This document shows positions 1 to 10,339 of a DNA stretch of 64,000 bases, piece by piece. This DNA is from Orientallactaga sibirica (lineage: Eukaryota > Chordata > Mammalia > Rodentia > Dipodidae): contig JAEOAD010000018.1 in assembly GCA_036365145.1 (NCBI GenBank), positions 10,522,501 through 10,586,500 of the forward strand, given 5' to 3'. Position 1 is the first letter of the stretch; each line of letters opens with the position of its first letter. Under the pieces are notes generated by a model. It ran no database searches. It worked only from the letters and a program-made list of their open reading frames with translations, and had not been told where the DNA came from. The translations under genes were made by a program, and so were the position numbers.

Positions 1-959
1 ATTTTCAGTCTTCTAGGGGATGCCTGTGGTCCTTAGTGCATGGTTCCTTTCCATGTTCTCAAAGCCTTCCACACAGAATATTCCCTCTTATCCTTTCTCT
101 TTGCTCCCGTCCTCACATCATCTCTCTACAGTTCTGACCGTCGAACCTCCTTTTTAGAAGGACATTTATGACCAAATCACTTGGCACACCCAGACAATCC
201 AAGGTAACCTCCCCTTCCCAAGGCCCTCAGCATAGACACACCTGCCAAGTCACCTTTGTCATACAGTGTGTCTGTGGGAGGTGCTGCCTCTAAGGAGGTG
301 GGCATTTTTGGAGTTAGCACTGCTGAGGAGTGAATAAAACTAAATGATGGCTTGAGAAGGCAGAGTCCATGAAGAATTACTTGTCTAGAGATTCTTCAGG
401 ATGGGAAAGCTGTATCATTTAGAATTCTCCCAATCCCAGCAGAACCAGCAGCAGAGGCCCAAGGAAGTACAAGAAGGACATAGGTCAACCCTCTTGGCTT
501 TCAAGTTCCTAACAGCGCCACATGCATCACTTACCTTAACTCATTTTGTTGTCATGACAACACAAGCAGAGAGCAGCCTTGTCTCCAAAACAGGGCTGAG
601 AAAGCTAAGGCTCTGGTTAGACAAGTAGCTTTTCCAAGGGCACCTTGGCCTGTGATTAGGACCCAAGCAGCTCAGGAATTGTCCACCTTCTGACACAACT
701 GACACCACATCCAATCTAAAGGACCATCTTAGAGAAACACCAAGTAATTGGAGTGGTGGTGAGAGCACGTATTCCTAGCACTGGGAAGGTGGAGACAGGA
801 AGATCGTGGGAAATACACCAAGCCAAAGAGACACGGGGTCTACAGCATAGGAGGCCACTCTGCATACATTTCTCCCAACCACCTACAAAGCTACCTGCCT
901 GTTCCTTATCTCCCTCACTGTGAAAGGAAAGGAGGTCATTCACTGCTGACTGTTGTCAT
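1..959. other. Non-coding, no gene recognised
   Basis: Mixed-composition sequence. A degenerate SINE-like piece may lie at about 745-800 (TCCTAGCACTGGGAAGGTGG). The open frames of about 75 codons show no recognisable domain. Confidence 0.6.
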
Positions 960-1010
960 ACCAGCTCTGTAGTAGGCACTAAGTAAATGTTTGTGGAACA
1001 AATGAAAAAC
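960..1010 (+). mobile_element. L2 3'-end fragment
   Basis: AGTAGGCACTAAGTAAATGT followed by a GAACAAATGAA-type end is the classic L2 3' terminus. Confidence 0.6.
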
Positions 1011-3555
1011 ATACCCTTGACCCAGAAACAACCAATGTGAGCAAACACAGTCACTGCATCATAAATAGGATGGATGCTAAAAGCTAACACTCTAAAAAAA
1101 AAAAAAAAATTCTCAACAGCCAAAATAAACAGCTCTGAGTCCAAGTGAATGCATAATTTCTTTGGCAAAATCCCTGCAGACCAAATCCAAAGCCTGTGTT
1201 CTGTCTTTAAAAACTGATTTCTAGCCCATTTGTTGAGCTTTTCACTGCTCAGTTCCTCTTTAAGAGATATGCTTCAGTTAAAGTGAACTGTTAAGCTTAG
1301 TTCAAATTCAGTTCAAGTGAACTTGAATTAAAATTAATAGGATGGATGGGGAAGCAAGGTACACCAGTACAATAGAATTCAAGAGACACATCGAGTTACA
1401 TCCTATATAGAGAGATAAGCAGTCAGAGATGATTCTGTTTATTTCTCAAATTAACAAGCTAAAAGCAATAATCCTAATGTTATATACTCCCACTCAGTCC
1501 CCCCGATAAAGTGGGTGGGCCAGATTTTAGGGCCTATTCTTTCAAACACACATGTACAGAGCAAAACCAACCCTTGGTTTAAGAGATGATAGTCTTCTAT
1601 TCATGTGCATGGAGCATTGTCATTACAGGAATGGACATCGAATTGATGTTCGGATTTAACTCTGCACACAATAGTGGTCACTGCCTCTGCAATGCACACT
1701 TGAACTCAAGCAGAGTTCTCTCGTGGCACCAATTTGTTTCAGCCTTGTTTGCTCTCTCCTAGAGTGCAACAAGCTTTTTCAGGACAGACAGGTAACTTAA
1801 CATTTCCAAATCTCTAAACTTAGTGATTAATACATGTATATGGGAAAAATATATGATTATAAGAATTTCAGAAAATAGACGTAAGGAAAAAGCAACAGAC
1901 ATAGATTCAAAATTATAACAAACCAAGTAACATTGTGTCATATTCCTCTTTGGTCTATTTTTGTTTCCGATATATAAGTGGGTTGTTTATTCTTTGTATT
2001 TTCCCCTTACAACATCACTTGCATACATTTCGTGCCAGGCCAGGACTTTTGCACCATAAGCATTGCCCCATGATGTTCCATAGCCCCTAAGCTTGATTAC
2101 AAACAAAGAATATTCTAGTATGGTTTCTATGGCTTCATTGAGAACATTATTAATTTCAACTCTGGTGTGATCAAAAGAAAATTCTGCCTCATCCCAGCTG
2201 TGACAAATCTAGCTGAGGTTCCCCAACTAGTAAATTCTTTTACTTTGTTTCCTTTATATTTTGTACCTGTTCCCTAATTATAGTCCTTCCAGTCCTCCTC
2301 ACTGTGATAAGCAACCACTCCTTCTAAGCTTATCACCAAACCCCTCCGAGGGTCCAGCAAGACTCCTTTACAAAACAAGGTGTCAGTCACTCTGATTCAA
2401 GTGCACTATTTTTTTCTACTAAAATAAATGTTTTCATGAACTCACAAAATGTTTTACTCAGCTATTATAAAGTTCCAGTTGATGATTAAAAAATAAGCTA
2501 GGCTTGGGACAAAATTCAACATACCTTCCATACTCCAAATTTGTTTCTAGTCAACAGAGAACAGGGGCCAATGCCTTGAAACCAAACATCATAAAACATG
2601 AGGGAGAGAACCTTACATCACTCGGGTTGCTGAGAGTAATTGACATGCTGAAAGCATTTGTTTCACACTTGTTTGACTGAACAAATACATCTTTTCACAA
2701 AGCAATTCCATTCCCAGATGTCCATAACCCAGGACTCTTTGCTTTCAAATTCCTCAATGAGAAAGTGTATGAAAGAAGAGAATTTGGAACTTTAACCAAG
2801 TATTCAGAACCAGCCAGAAAAGGCGCTAAAGGAGCTAGAATTGTTCTTTTAAGGATCAAAAAAATAAATAAATAAAAGTGTGTAGTGCGTGGGTGGGGGG
2901 AAGAGGAAATGGAAAAAGAAAACACTAAAAAATATCCTCCAAATGTCTTTTATGTTCCCATTTATTTATTTTCATTCATACAGTATATGGTCCACTGAGT
3001 GAGTATAATAGATTTATTCTGTTTTTATGTAGCATTTATTGGCTTGTTTCTAAGAAATATGCTCATTGCCTCTTATGAAAAAATGCAATGGAAATTAGCA
3101 CAGAAAATATAAATCTTCCATAGATTATTGCAGGGCTACAGAGTCATGGTCATATTTTATTACTGGGCTTTCTCATCTTTTTATCTAATGTGCCTAATAT
3201 TTTAAACCAAAATGAATGCTCCAAACTATTTATAACAAACATTTTCCATTAAGTGCCTTATTATAAATATTTTTCTGCAATTAAATGTACTGACAGAACA
3301 CAGTTTGATGGCTACACAATAGTCTATTTGTTAATGTATCATTGACTTATCTCTAATTGTGGAAGATACAACTTACAACAGTAAGAATAAGATAACATTT
3401 CACTGTGGTCAACATTCTGATACAAACAACTTTGACTATTTTTATTGTTCTTTAGAAATTAAATTCTGTGAATAGAAATGTCAGTATAAAAGACTTGCAC
3501 AATTTTCAGACTTTTTGTCTATCAAACTAACAGCCTATTAAAAATTATTTTATTT
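1011..3555. other. AT-rich non-coding stretch
   Basis: Contains the DR5 motif and a poly(A) run at about 1093-1109. The 3150-3540 part may be a very old LINE end read antisense. Nothing else was recognised. Confidence 0.55.
1299..1323 (+). promoter_or_regulatory. Candidate retinoid/nuclear receptor DR5 site
   Basis: AGTTCA, five bases (AATTC), AGTTCA is a direct repeat with 5-bp spacing, the arrangement bound by RAR/RXR. An inverted TGAACT follows at 1318-1323 and another lies at 1284-1289. No nearby gene is visible, so function is unproven. Confidence 0.3.
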
Positions 3556-3680
3556 GAGCTGGTAATGGCAACACACAACTCTAATTCTACTATTTGGGAG
3601 GCTGAAACAGAATGATCACGAGTTCAAGGCTAGGCTGGGCTATACTGGAGACTATCTCCAAAATAAGAAAAGGGAAGAAG
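3556..3680 (+). mobile_element. Degenerate B1-like SINE
   Basis: Recognisable by TTGGGAGGCTGAAACAGAAT and ACGAGTTCAAGGCTAGGCTG; many changes. A tRNA-type SINE follows directly. Confidence 0.65.
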
Positions 3681-3700
3681 AGAAAGAAGTGGGGAGGCAA

Positions 3701-3846
3701 GGGCTGGAGAGATAGGTCAGCCATTAAGGTACTTACCTGCAAAGCCTAAACACCCAGGCTCAATTCCCCAGTACCCACATAAAGCCAGATATACAAGATG
3801 GCATGCATCTGGAGTTTGTTTGCAGTGGCTAGAGGTTCTGGCATCC

Positions 3847-3878
<32 letters not shown>

Positions 3879-3940
3879 CTCTCTCTGTCACTGCTTTTTT
3901 CTCTCTCTCACTCATTTAAAATAAATAAAAGATTTTAAAA
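3701..3940 (+). mobile_element. tRNA-derived SINE
   Basis: First of more than 20 copies here of one SINE: GGCTGGAGAGATGGCTTAG head with pol III box-like elements, a GATGCACAAGG...GGAGTTCGTTTGCAGTGG body, a CT-rich run and an AAATAAATAAA tail. This copy is diverged. Confidence 0.85.
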
Positions 3941-4185
3941 AAGACGAAGTGGAGAGGAAGGGAGGGAGGAAGTTAAAAAGGAAGGGAAGAAAAAAGAGAG
4001 AGAAACAAAAGCAGAGAGTGAGAATTAAAAATTATAGGTTCTATTAAAGCTCCATCCTATATCCACTCCATGACCCTGAAGCAACCTTTAGTCTGAAGCT
4101 GTAGCATTTCATTCCTGTGTTTTTTGTTTTGGTTTGTTTGTGTAGTTTTTTTGTTTTTGTTTTTGTTTTTTTGGTTTTTGGTTTT

Positions 4186-4328
4186 GGTTTTTCGAGGTAG
4201 GGTCTCTCTGTAGCCTAGGCTGATCTGGAATTCACTATGTAGTCTCAGGGTGGCCTTGAACTCATGGGGATCCTCCTACCTCTGCCTCCCAAGTGCTGGG
4301 ATTAAAGGTGTGCGTCACCACGCCCGGC
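4186..4328 (-). mobile_element. B1 SINE, antisense
   Basis: Antisense B1 from CGAGGTAGGG to CGCCCGGC, preceded by a T-rich stretch (its A-tail) and followed by a TATG microsatellite. Confidence 0.9.
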
Positions 4329-4340
4329 TCCTATGCGTGT

Positions 4341-4349
4341 GTATGTATG

Positions 4350-4383
<34 letters not shown>

Positions 4384-4400
4384 TGTATGTATGTATGTAT
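4341..4400 (+). repeat. TATG microsatellite
   Basis: About 15 ATGT/TATG units with one TATA interruption, adjoining the antisense B1. Confidence 0.95.
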
Positions 4401-5439
4401 TTTTACTGAGGTGAGTCACATAATGGAAAACGAGCTATCTTAAACTGAATAGTCCTTTTGGCATTTGCTACATTGACAATGTTATACAGCACCACTCTAT
4501 CAAGCTTGATGATATATATTCTTTCTGCCCAGCACAAACCCATACCTACTAAGCCACACTCCCTGTGCCCCACTCCATCCAGCCCTGGGTAGCTCATTAC
4601 TCGCTTTCAGTCTCAGAGACTTACCTATTCTGGACACTCCATTATCAGGGAACTCATCCAGTATAGGACCCTTCATGTCTTTCACTTGTTACTGGGTTTT
4701 GACAATCGTCCATGCTGCAGTGTGTATCAGTAGTTGTTCTTTCTTGAGGCTTGCTCATATCCCATGATAATACCTCAAGCTTTGCTGAGCTGCCTGATGC
4801 TCTGGTTCTAACCAGTGAAGATACAAGCAATGACCCTTCTCCTCTAATGTATAAACTTGGCAGGTGGCACAGGTATCATGTAGAACATCCAGGTGCTCAC
4901 ACATGAGGTTCTTGTCACCAGCACACCTGGGCTTAAGCCATTATTCTAGCATTACATAGTCACATGAGTGTGTTTAGCACAATTGGCCTTGTTATGCCTT
5001 TGTTTTCCTTATATGTAAAATGGAGATGGACTAGAAACCACTTCACATAGAGTTGGAGCACAGTAGAGGAGATAGTGCACACAGATTTAAAAAAAAAAAA
5101 AAAAAAAAAACACTATGGTGAGCTGCGCACAGTACCCAGTCATGCAACACATTTCAAAACAAGTACCTACCACATGGCTATCCCCACTGCAGGGGAAGAA
5201 TGCAGAATTAAATCAAACAAACAAATAAGCTCATGGTCCTGAGCTGAAGCAGATGAAATGGTATACAATTTTTCAGCCATGATACATTGGGGTGGGATAT
5301 GATGGGAGCAGAAGGCAGGGCTGCAGTTCTAGTCACAGTGGGTGAGCAGAGACTTCCTATAAGACACTATAGCTGACTCATTAGGACCTAAGCAAAAACA
5401 TTTATTTCTGCATTCCCAGACATGGTCATCTTTGCTGGC
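4401..5439. other. Non-coding stretch
   Basis: Possible old MIR at about 4940-5065 (TTTCCTTATATGTAAAATGG block) and an A-run at 5089-5110. No gene recognised. Confidence 0.5.
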
Positions 5440-5950
5440 CCAACGACACCAACTTTCCCGCTGGACACCCTCTTCTCCTCAGCTTCTGAAACGTGTCCTC
5501 CATAGAGAGTCAGAAACAAGAACTGCGCCTCCCCCGTTTGACGACCTTCCATGGCTCCTGTTGCTCTTAAGGCAAAAACCCAACCCCTGAAGCCCCAGAA
5601 CAATGTGATTTCATCTATTTCTTTGACTTTGTCTCTTCTACAAAGAAACTCCAACCCTCTGTCTCTTCTGTTCCTAGAATTCCCAGTATCTTCTGCCCTC
5701 GGGTTGGAGTTTCTTTCTACAAGAGACAAAGTCAAAGAAATAGATGAGGTCACGTTGGAATATCTGCTTAAATGAGCTTTCCTTACAGTGAGCTTACCTG
5801 TCCTTGCAAACTGAAGTTTTTTCCTCTTCTAATCTCTGTCACCAGCCTCTATTCTTCTTTGTCCCAGCTGCTTCTCATCAGTTTGTACAGCTACATGCCA
5901 CAAGGAAGATTGCATGTGCTCTGCTTCAATAACCCTAACTTAGGAGTACA
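5440..5950 (+). mobile_element. Possible L2-derived segment holding an inverted repeat
   Basis: CCTTCCATGGCTCCTGTTGC, and TCTGCTTAAATGAGCTTTCC further on, recall the 3' part of L2. The middle is occupied by a 47-bp inverted repeat described separately. Confidence 0.4.
5602..5756. repeat. Near-perfect long inverted repeat
   Basis: The 47-bp arms 5611-5657 and 5701-5747 are reverse complements except for two positions, with a 43-bp spacer. Complementarity extends weakly for about nine bases outward with A/G-type changes. Open frames read across it on both strands share residues for this reason and are not genes. Confidence 0.93.
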
Positions 5951-6065
5951 CTGACAATCAATTTTTTTCAGCCATAAAGAATGAAGTTGTATCTTATGTG
6001 GGAAAATGGATGTAACTAGAGGTAATAATAATGATCAGGTTAAGCTGATTTCAGAAAGGCAAATA

Positions 6066-6310
6066 GGGACTGGGAATATGGGTCAACGGGAAAAGTGTTT
6101 GCTGTGCAAGACAAGGACCTAGGTTCACATGCCAACACCCACAGAAATGCTGAGGAATGGTTACTTCCTCTGGAATGCCAGCAATGGGAGGTAGAGATTG
6201 GGTTTCCTGGGGCTGCAGCTAGCTAGTCTAGCTGAATCAGTCAGCTCTGGGTTCTGTGAGACAGCCTATCTCAAGAAGCAAGGTGGAGAGCAACTGAGGA
6301 AGACACTTGA
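6066..6310 (+). mobile_element. B4 SINE
   Basis: tRNA-like head followed by B1-like middle and the AAGGTGGAGAGCAACTGAGG tail that is diagnostic of B4; its CA-rich end has expanded into the following repeat. Confidence 0.8.
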
Positions 6311-6602
6311 CATCAACACACACACACACACAATTGCATACTCAGCTACACACACATACACTCACACACATATGCACATAACACATATACACATATGCAC
6401 ACATGCATCTATACATATATGTTCAACATACATACACATGTACCTACACACATACACACACCACACATATGCACATATACACATGTGCTCACACACATGG
6501 ACACCCAACATGTGCACACATATACACACCACACATATATCCACATATGTCCACACACATATGAGCATGCATACACATATGCATACCACACATATGCACA
6601 TG
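6311..6602 (+). repeat. CA-rich complex repeat
   Basis: Mixture of ACAC, ACATATGC and CACATGTAC units grown from the CA end of the B4 SINE. Long open frames on both strands here are low-complexity artefacts. Confidence 0.92.
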
Positions 6603-7159
6603 TACTTATTCCTGATTAAAACGTGTGTGTATGTAAAATGAAAGTAAAAAGAATTTGTCTAGTGGGATGAAGGGGAAAAACAGGAAGAAGGGGAAAGGAA
6701 GGTGGGGAAGAGTGGGAAAGGGTACACTCAATGTACATTGCATACTTGTACACAAATTCTTCAAACTACACTAAAATTTAAATCAACACTAAGGTCCCCT
6801 GGTGCCCCTGAACTAGGACCTCATCAGAGCGTGGCTGTTCTGACTGGTGCTCTCCTTGCAGAGCTGTGATCTGTGCAAAGAAAGAGGTGATAACTGCATC
6901 CCAGGCAGTGTCTCTTCTCCAATGTCCAATTCTGTAATTAAATAGGCAGGGTTGGAGCTCCACGAGATTACAAATGAATAGGGCTTAGCCCCGGCCTGAG
7001 GTTGTTTGGAATTCGGGGCATTTATGAAAAGTGATGTGAGATGCCACCCAGCCCAGAGAAGGGTCAATTGCCAAAAGCAGTGTGGAACAAGCTTGGATGT
7101 TCTCTGCACAGTGGAGATTAGCTTCACTGGTCTTTAAAGTCCCTTCCAAATCTGAAATT
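6603..7159. other. Non-coding stretch, partly GC-richer
   Basis: GA-rich at 6660-6730. 6790-7130 is unique-looking and less AT-rich than its surroundings. An antisense frame of 104 codons there has no recognisable domain. Confidence 0.5.
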
Positions 7160-7700
7160 CTATGGCTCTGTGTTCCAGGGACAAAAAGTGCCTGATGGTC
7201 TTACACTCCCTAAATTTTGTTTTTATACAGGGATGGGCAGTATAAATTCACACAGTCTTTTGGAAATCAGTTTGGCAGTGCATACAAGGACAGAAATGAA
7301 ACATACAAATCTTTGATCCAGTCATTCCACTTCTGTGACTCTATCCTAGGGAAATAATCCTGTATAGGGATAAGGACTTATGAACACAAACATTCAATGA
7401 AATCTTATTTACAATAGGAAAAAAATAGAAACAGCTTAATTGTCAAAAATAGAAGGGGAGGAAATTAAATAAATTATAGAACAACTATCTCATGGATATT
7501 GTTTGGACATTAATAGCTCATAATTATCATAGGGATGATTATGACATAATATTAGGTCAAATAAATGACAAGCAGTAACAGTGTATAGGTAACGGTATAG
7601 TCTTTGAATAAACAAATGTATACATACAAAACAAAACTATCAGAAGGAAATTAAAATGATGAGTTATCTGAAAGAATTGGAAATAATTTTACTTATGTTG
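7160..7700 (+). mobile_element. Ancient L1 3'-end fragment
   Basis: Degenerate similarity to the terminal ORF2/3' UTR of old mammalian L1s, including a CCAGTCATTCCACTTCT-like block and ATTTACAATAGG. It is heavily mutated with no open frame. Confidence 0.6.
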
Positions 7701-7739
7701 TTCACCTTGTCTTTTTTTAAAGTAAATATTATTTTTAAA

Positions 7740-8162
7740 AATTTATACTCTTATATCCCCTTTCCATCAACCCCATTCCATTGAAGGCCCTCTTCCGTGA
7801 GGTTATTGGTATTCACTGTGAGCCTCACAGTCAGTCTGTGGAAGGGGACACCCTGCCTCAAGCTAACCCTATCCACCCTGTGCCTCTTACAATCTTTCCA
7901 TCCCCTCTTCCACAATGCTCTCTGAGCCTTGGCAAGTGTGTTAGAAATTTGATTTCGTATTGATTTCTCTGTAGCCTCTGGATTTCTCTTTGGATGAGAT
8001 TTGATTGACCACAGTGTCTGTCGCCATCCACCTAAAACTGGTATTTAGGCTAGCACTACTTTCTCTACAATGACTCCTGGGCCCCAATAGATGTGGTGGA
8101 GGTGACCCATCTCATGGTAGGCAGCCAGCTATCTTTTCTTATTATTATATATGCTGGATATC
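7740..8162 (-). mobile_element. L1 3' UTR fragment, left of the ERV
   Basis: Reverse-complement similarity to the plus-strand L1 3' UTR at 24090-25310, for example the block around 7880-7935 matching the CTGTGGCTCTTACA...CCTGAGCC region. A T-rich stretch at about 7700-7740 represents the poly(A) end. The element continues at 16081 after the ERV insertion. Confidence 0.75.
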
Positions 8163-8768
8163 TGTGGGTCCTTGCTGTTCTTGGGAGTCATTGGCCACCG
8201 ACATCCAGGGCACAGGAGGAGCTGAGGGGAGCAGGGTCTTGCAGTGGGTGAGTGTGGCGGGCAAGGAACCGCTGGGAGGGCGATCTGATGGATAGCAGCT
8301 CTCGTTTATTCAAAAAGAGGATGGGTTTATAAACACTTGGAAAAGGTTGAGAAGGCACATACAGACTATAAGGTGATTAGATACATAGGTTTATGGGTTG
8401 CTATCTAATTGGCTATTGTTGGAAGGCAGAAGTTGTGAGGGAAAAGCTGCAAGGGAGGTAACAGAAGTGGCGGGAAAAGCTACATGACTTCAGCCACACA
8501 TTGGATGGCTACAGCTTCAGGGAGACTGTTTACTACCATATAAGGGTCTTTTTGGCAGCTGGCCACAAGGTCAGGAATGGGGTGTGGGGGGCAAAACCTG
8601 ACTATGGAATGCTCAGGTGCACCTTCTCTAGGCGGAGATAGGGCACACAAAGACCTTGAGAAGGGAGGGCCAGCTTCATCACCAGAGTGGGTTCCCAACA
8701 ATAAGCCATATCCAACAGCCCAAGCCAGCTTCCTCACAGTCCCAGCCCGTGTTTAGCAATGCCCAACA
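8163..8768 (-). repeat. 3' LTR of the class II ERV
   Basis: A 606-bp copy with TG...CA ends, the same TATA-like palindrome (8326-8333) and AATAAA (complement of 8305-8310). It is followed on the + strand side by the polypurine tract and the env remnant. Confidence 0.92.
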
Positions 8769-8788
8769 ACTCCCCCTTTGTTTTGAAA
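8769..8788 (-). promoter_or_regulatory. Polypurine tract of the class II ERV
   Basis: Immediately before the 3' LTR the minus strand reads AAAACAAAGGGGGAGT, a purine run that would prime plus-strand synthesis. Its position abutting the LTR supports the LTR boundary at 8768. Confidence 0.82.
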
Positions 8789-8799
8789 ATGGGGCAGTG

Positions 8800-10286
8800 T
8801 CATCTTGGATAAGTTTTTTGTGGCTTACTGTGGGTCCTGTTAGAGCCAGATGATGAATAAGGACCTGATCAGTCAAGATTTGTTTATGTTGTTTGAGCCC
8901 TAATTTACACATTCAGGGAAGTATTCATAAGAGTGGTAGCAGGGTACCCGACACCAATAATAGCCAAATGAAAAGCTGAGAGAAACTGCTTGGGAGATAA
9001 TTTTTGTAGTGTTCTCTGTAAGGCATCAAAAAAATCCTTTAGCTGCCTTAGCAGGATCACCAAAAGACAAGTGACTATGTGAAATAACAGATATTTCCTT
9101 TTGTTAACTTTGTAAATCTATGCTGAGATGATTATGATTCCAAATACCCCAACTATGATTCTCAACTTTCCATCATTCAGTAGCAGTCCCATTGTAGGGT
9201 AAAGGAGTAATACATATGAATTGATAATTTGCATGACAGCCAATGGCATTTGAGCCTCCACATTGGCAACCCATCTTTCTAAATACATAACAGCATCCTC
9301 TAGAGCATCTAACCAGACTAACACCTTTTTATCAATATCTATTTGTGATGAAAGGGCTTGAGATACATTTTTAGTCAGTCCATAAACATGGTCAGCTGCC
9401 TTCGTTGATTGTGCCAGGGATACTGCTGCCGCAGTGGAAGAAGCAATGATGGTGATTTTAGCAATGATCCCCACAATTAGACATTCTATGAATCTTCTTT
9501 TTCATGTCATCAATCTGCCAAGCTGCTGGAACACTTGAGCTCCGAAGCTGGAGTACCAGGGCTCAGTCATTTTGACTGGCATGATTAAGTAAGGAGGCCG
9601 CATGACAATAAAGTCTACATTGGAGGAGCAGTCTGCAGCTGTGCCTCCCTGAGAATTGATACAATTGGTGATAATACATGTACAACTAAGATAATAATAA
9701 TTTTGGTGATTGACCCACCAAGGCCCAACTATGAAAAGTTAAGGGAGGAGCAGACACTTAAAATGATTCTCTTTTAGGGTAACTACTACTTCCATAATTC
9801 TGGTTGAGGCCGCCCTTGGGGGCTCAAGATGAGTGGTATCTCTGATTGTTTGCCTTCCTGGGGCCCCAACTGTAATCATAAGTTATATTTATTTTGGTAT
9901 CCACCATCTGTAATTAATGGGTGGCTTGTATACATTAAATAACATCCCTCATGATACCTATCGCTTGAAAAGCAGATAGGCGGCTCTGCTGCGAGAGAGG
10001 TCCAGTTAATTGGATTACCCGTTTCTTGCAAGAAGTCTAGGTTATAATTGGCAGTGGTAAGGGAAACATTGGAAAATATCTTTGGTAGAGGTTCTTCCCA
10101 AAGAGCAGCCCTAACTAAAGGGGGGTCAGGTACATAAGCCCAATATGCTTGTTGAGCCTGTGTTACTAAGGTCAGAATAGCAAGTGAGGATATAAACAGA
10201 GTCTCTGGTGATAGAGGCTGTTGTGAATTTTGTACCAGCATGACTCCTGGTTGGCACAGGACCTCAATTTGGCCCCAGGTTGGCAT
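8800..10286 (-). pseudogene. ERV env remnant (surface and transmembrane parts)
   Basis: A surface-subunit N-terminal piece is open from 10286 to 9876, with a betaretroviral/HML-like WAYVP-type motif. After broken sequence a transmembrane-subunit piece is open to 9118 in another frame. It shows a basic KRR triplet (9493-9501), an alanine- and isoleucine-rich fusion-peptide-like stretch and a coiled-coil-like heptad segment. Only about 265 codons of room exist for the surface part, well short of the usual 400 or more, so a deletion is likely. The copy cannot make a working protein. Confidence 0.78.
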
Positions 10287-10339
10287 GTTTTCCTCCTGGG
10301 GGGGTCCTCATTTTCCATTTCCTGCAATGGGGGGGCACT

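Noticed and set aside
5388..5753. 121-codon open frame on the minus strand and a 74-codon one on the plus strand sharing residues
   Set aside because: They share residues only because both read across the inverted repeat; no domain, and the sequence looks like an old repeat.
6198..6641. Long His/Thr-rich open frames on both strands
   Set aside because: Pure consequence of the CA-rich simple repeat after a B4 SINE.
6813..7127. 104-codon minus-strand frame
   Set aside because: No known domain and no supporting signals; length is within chance expectation.
9118..9474. The env transmembrane-like frame as a captured (syncytin-like) gene
   Set aside because: Only 118 codons, with the surface part broken in another frame; not a functional envelope.
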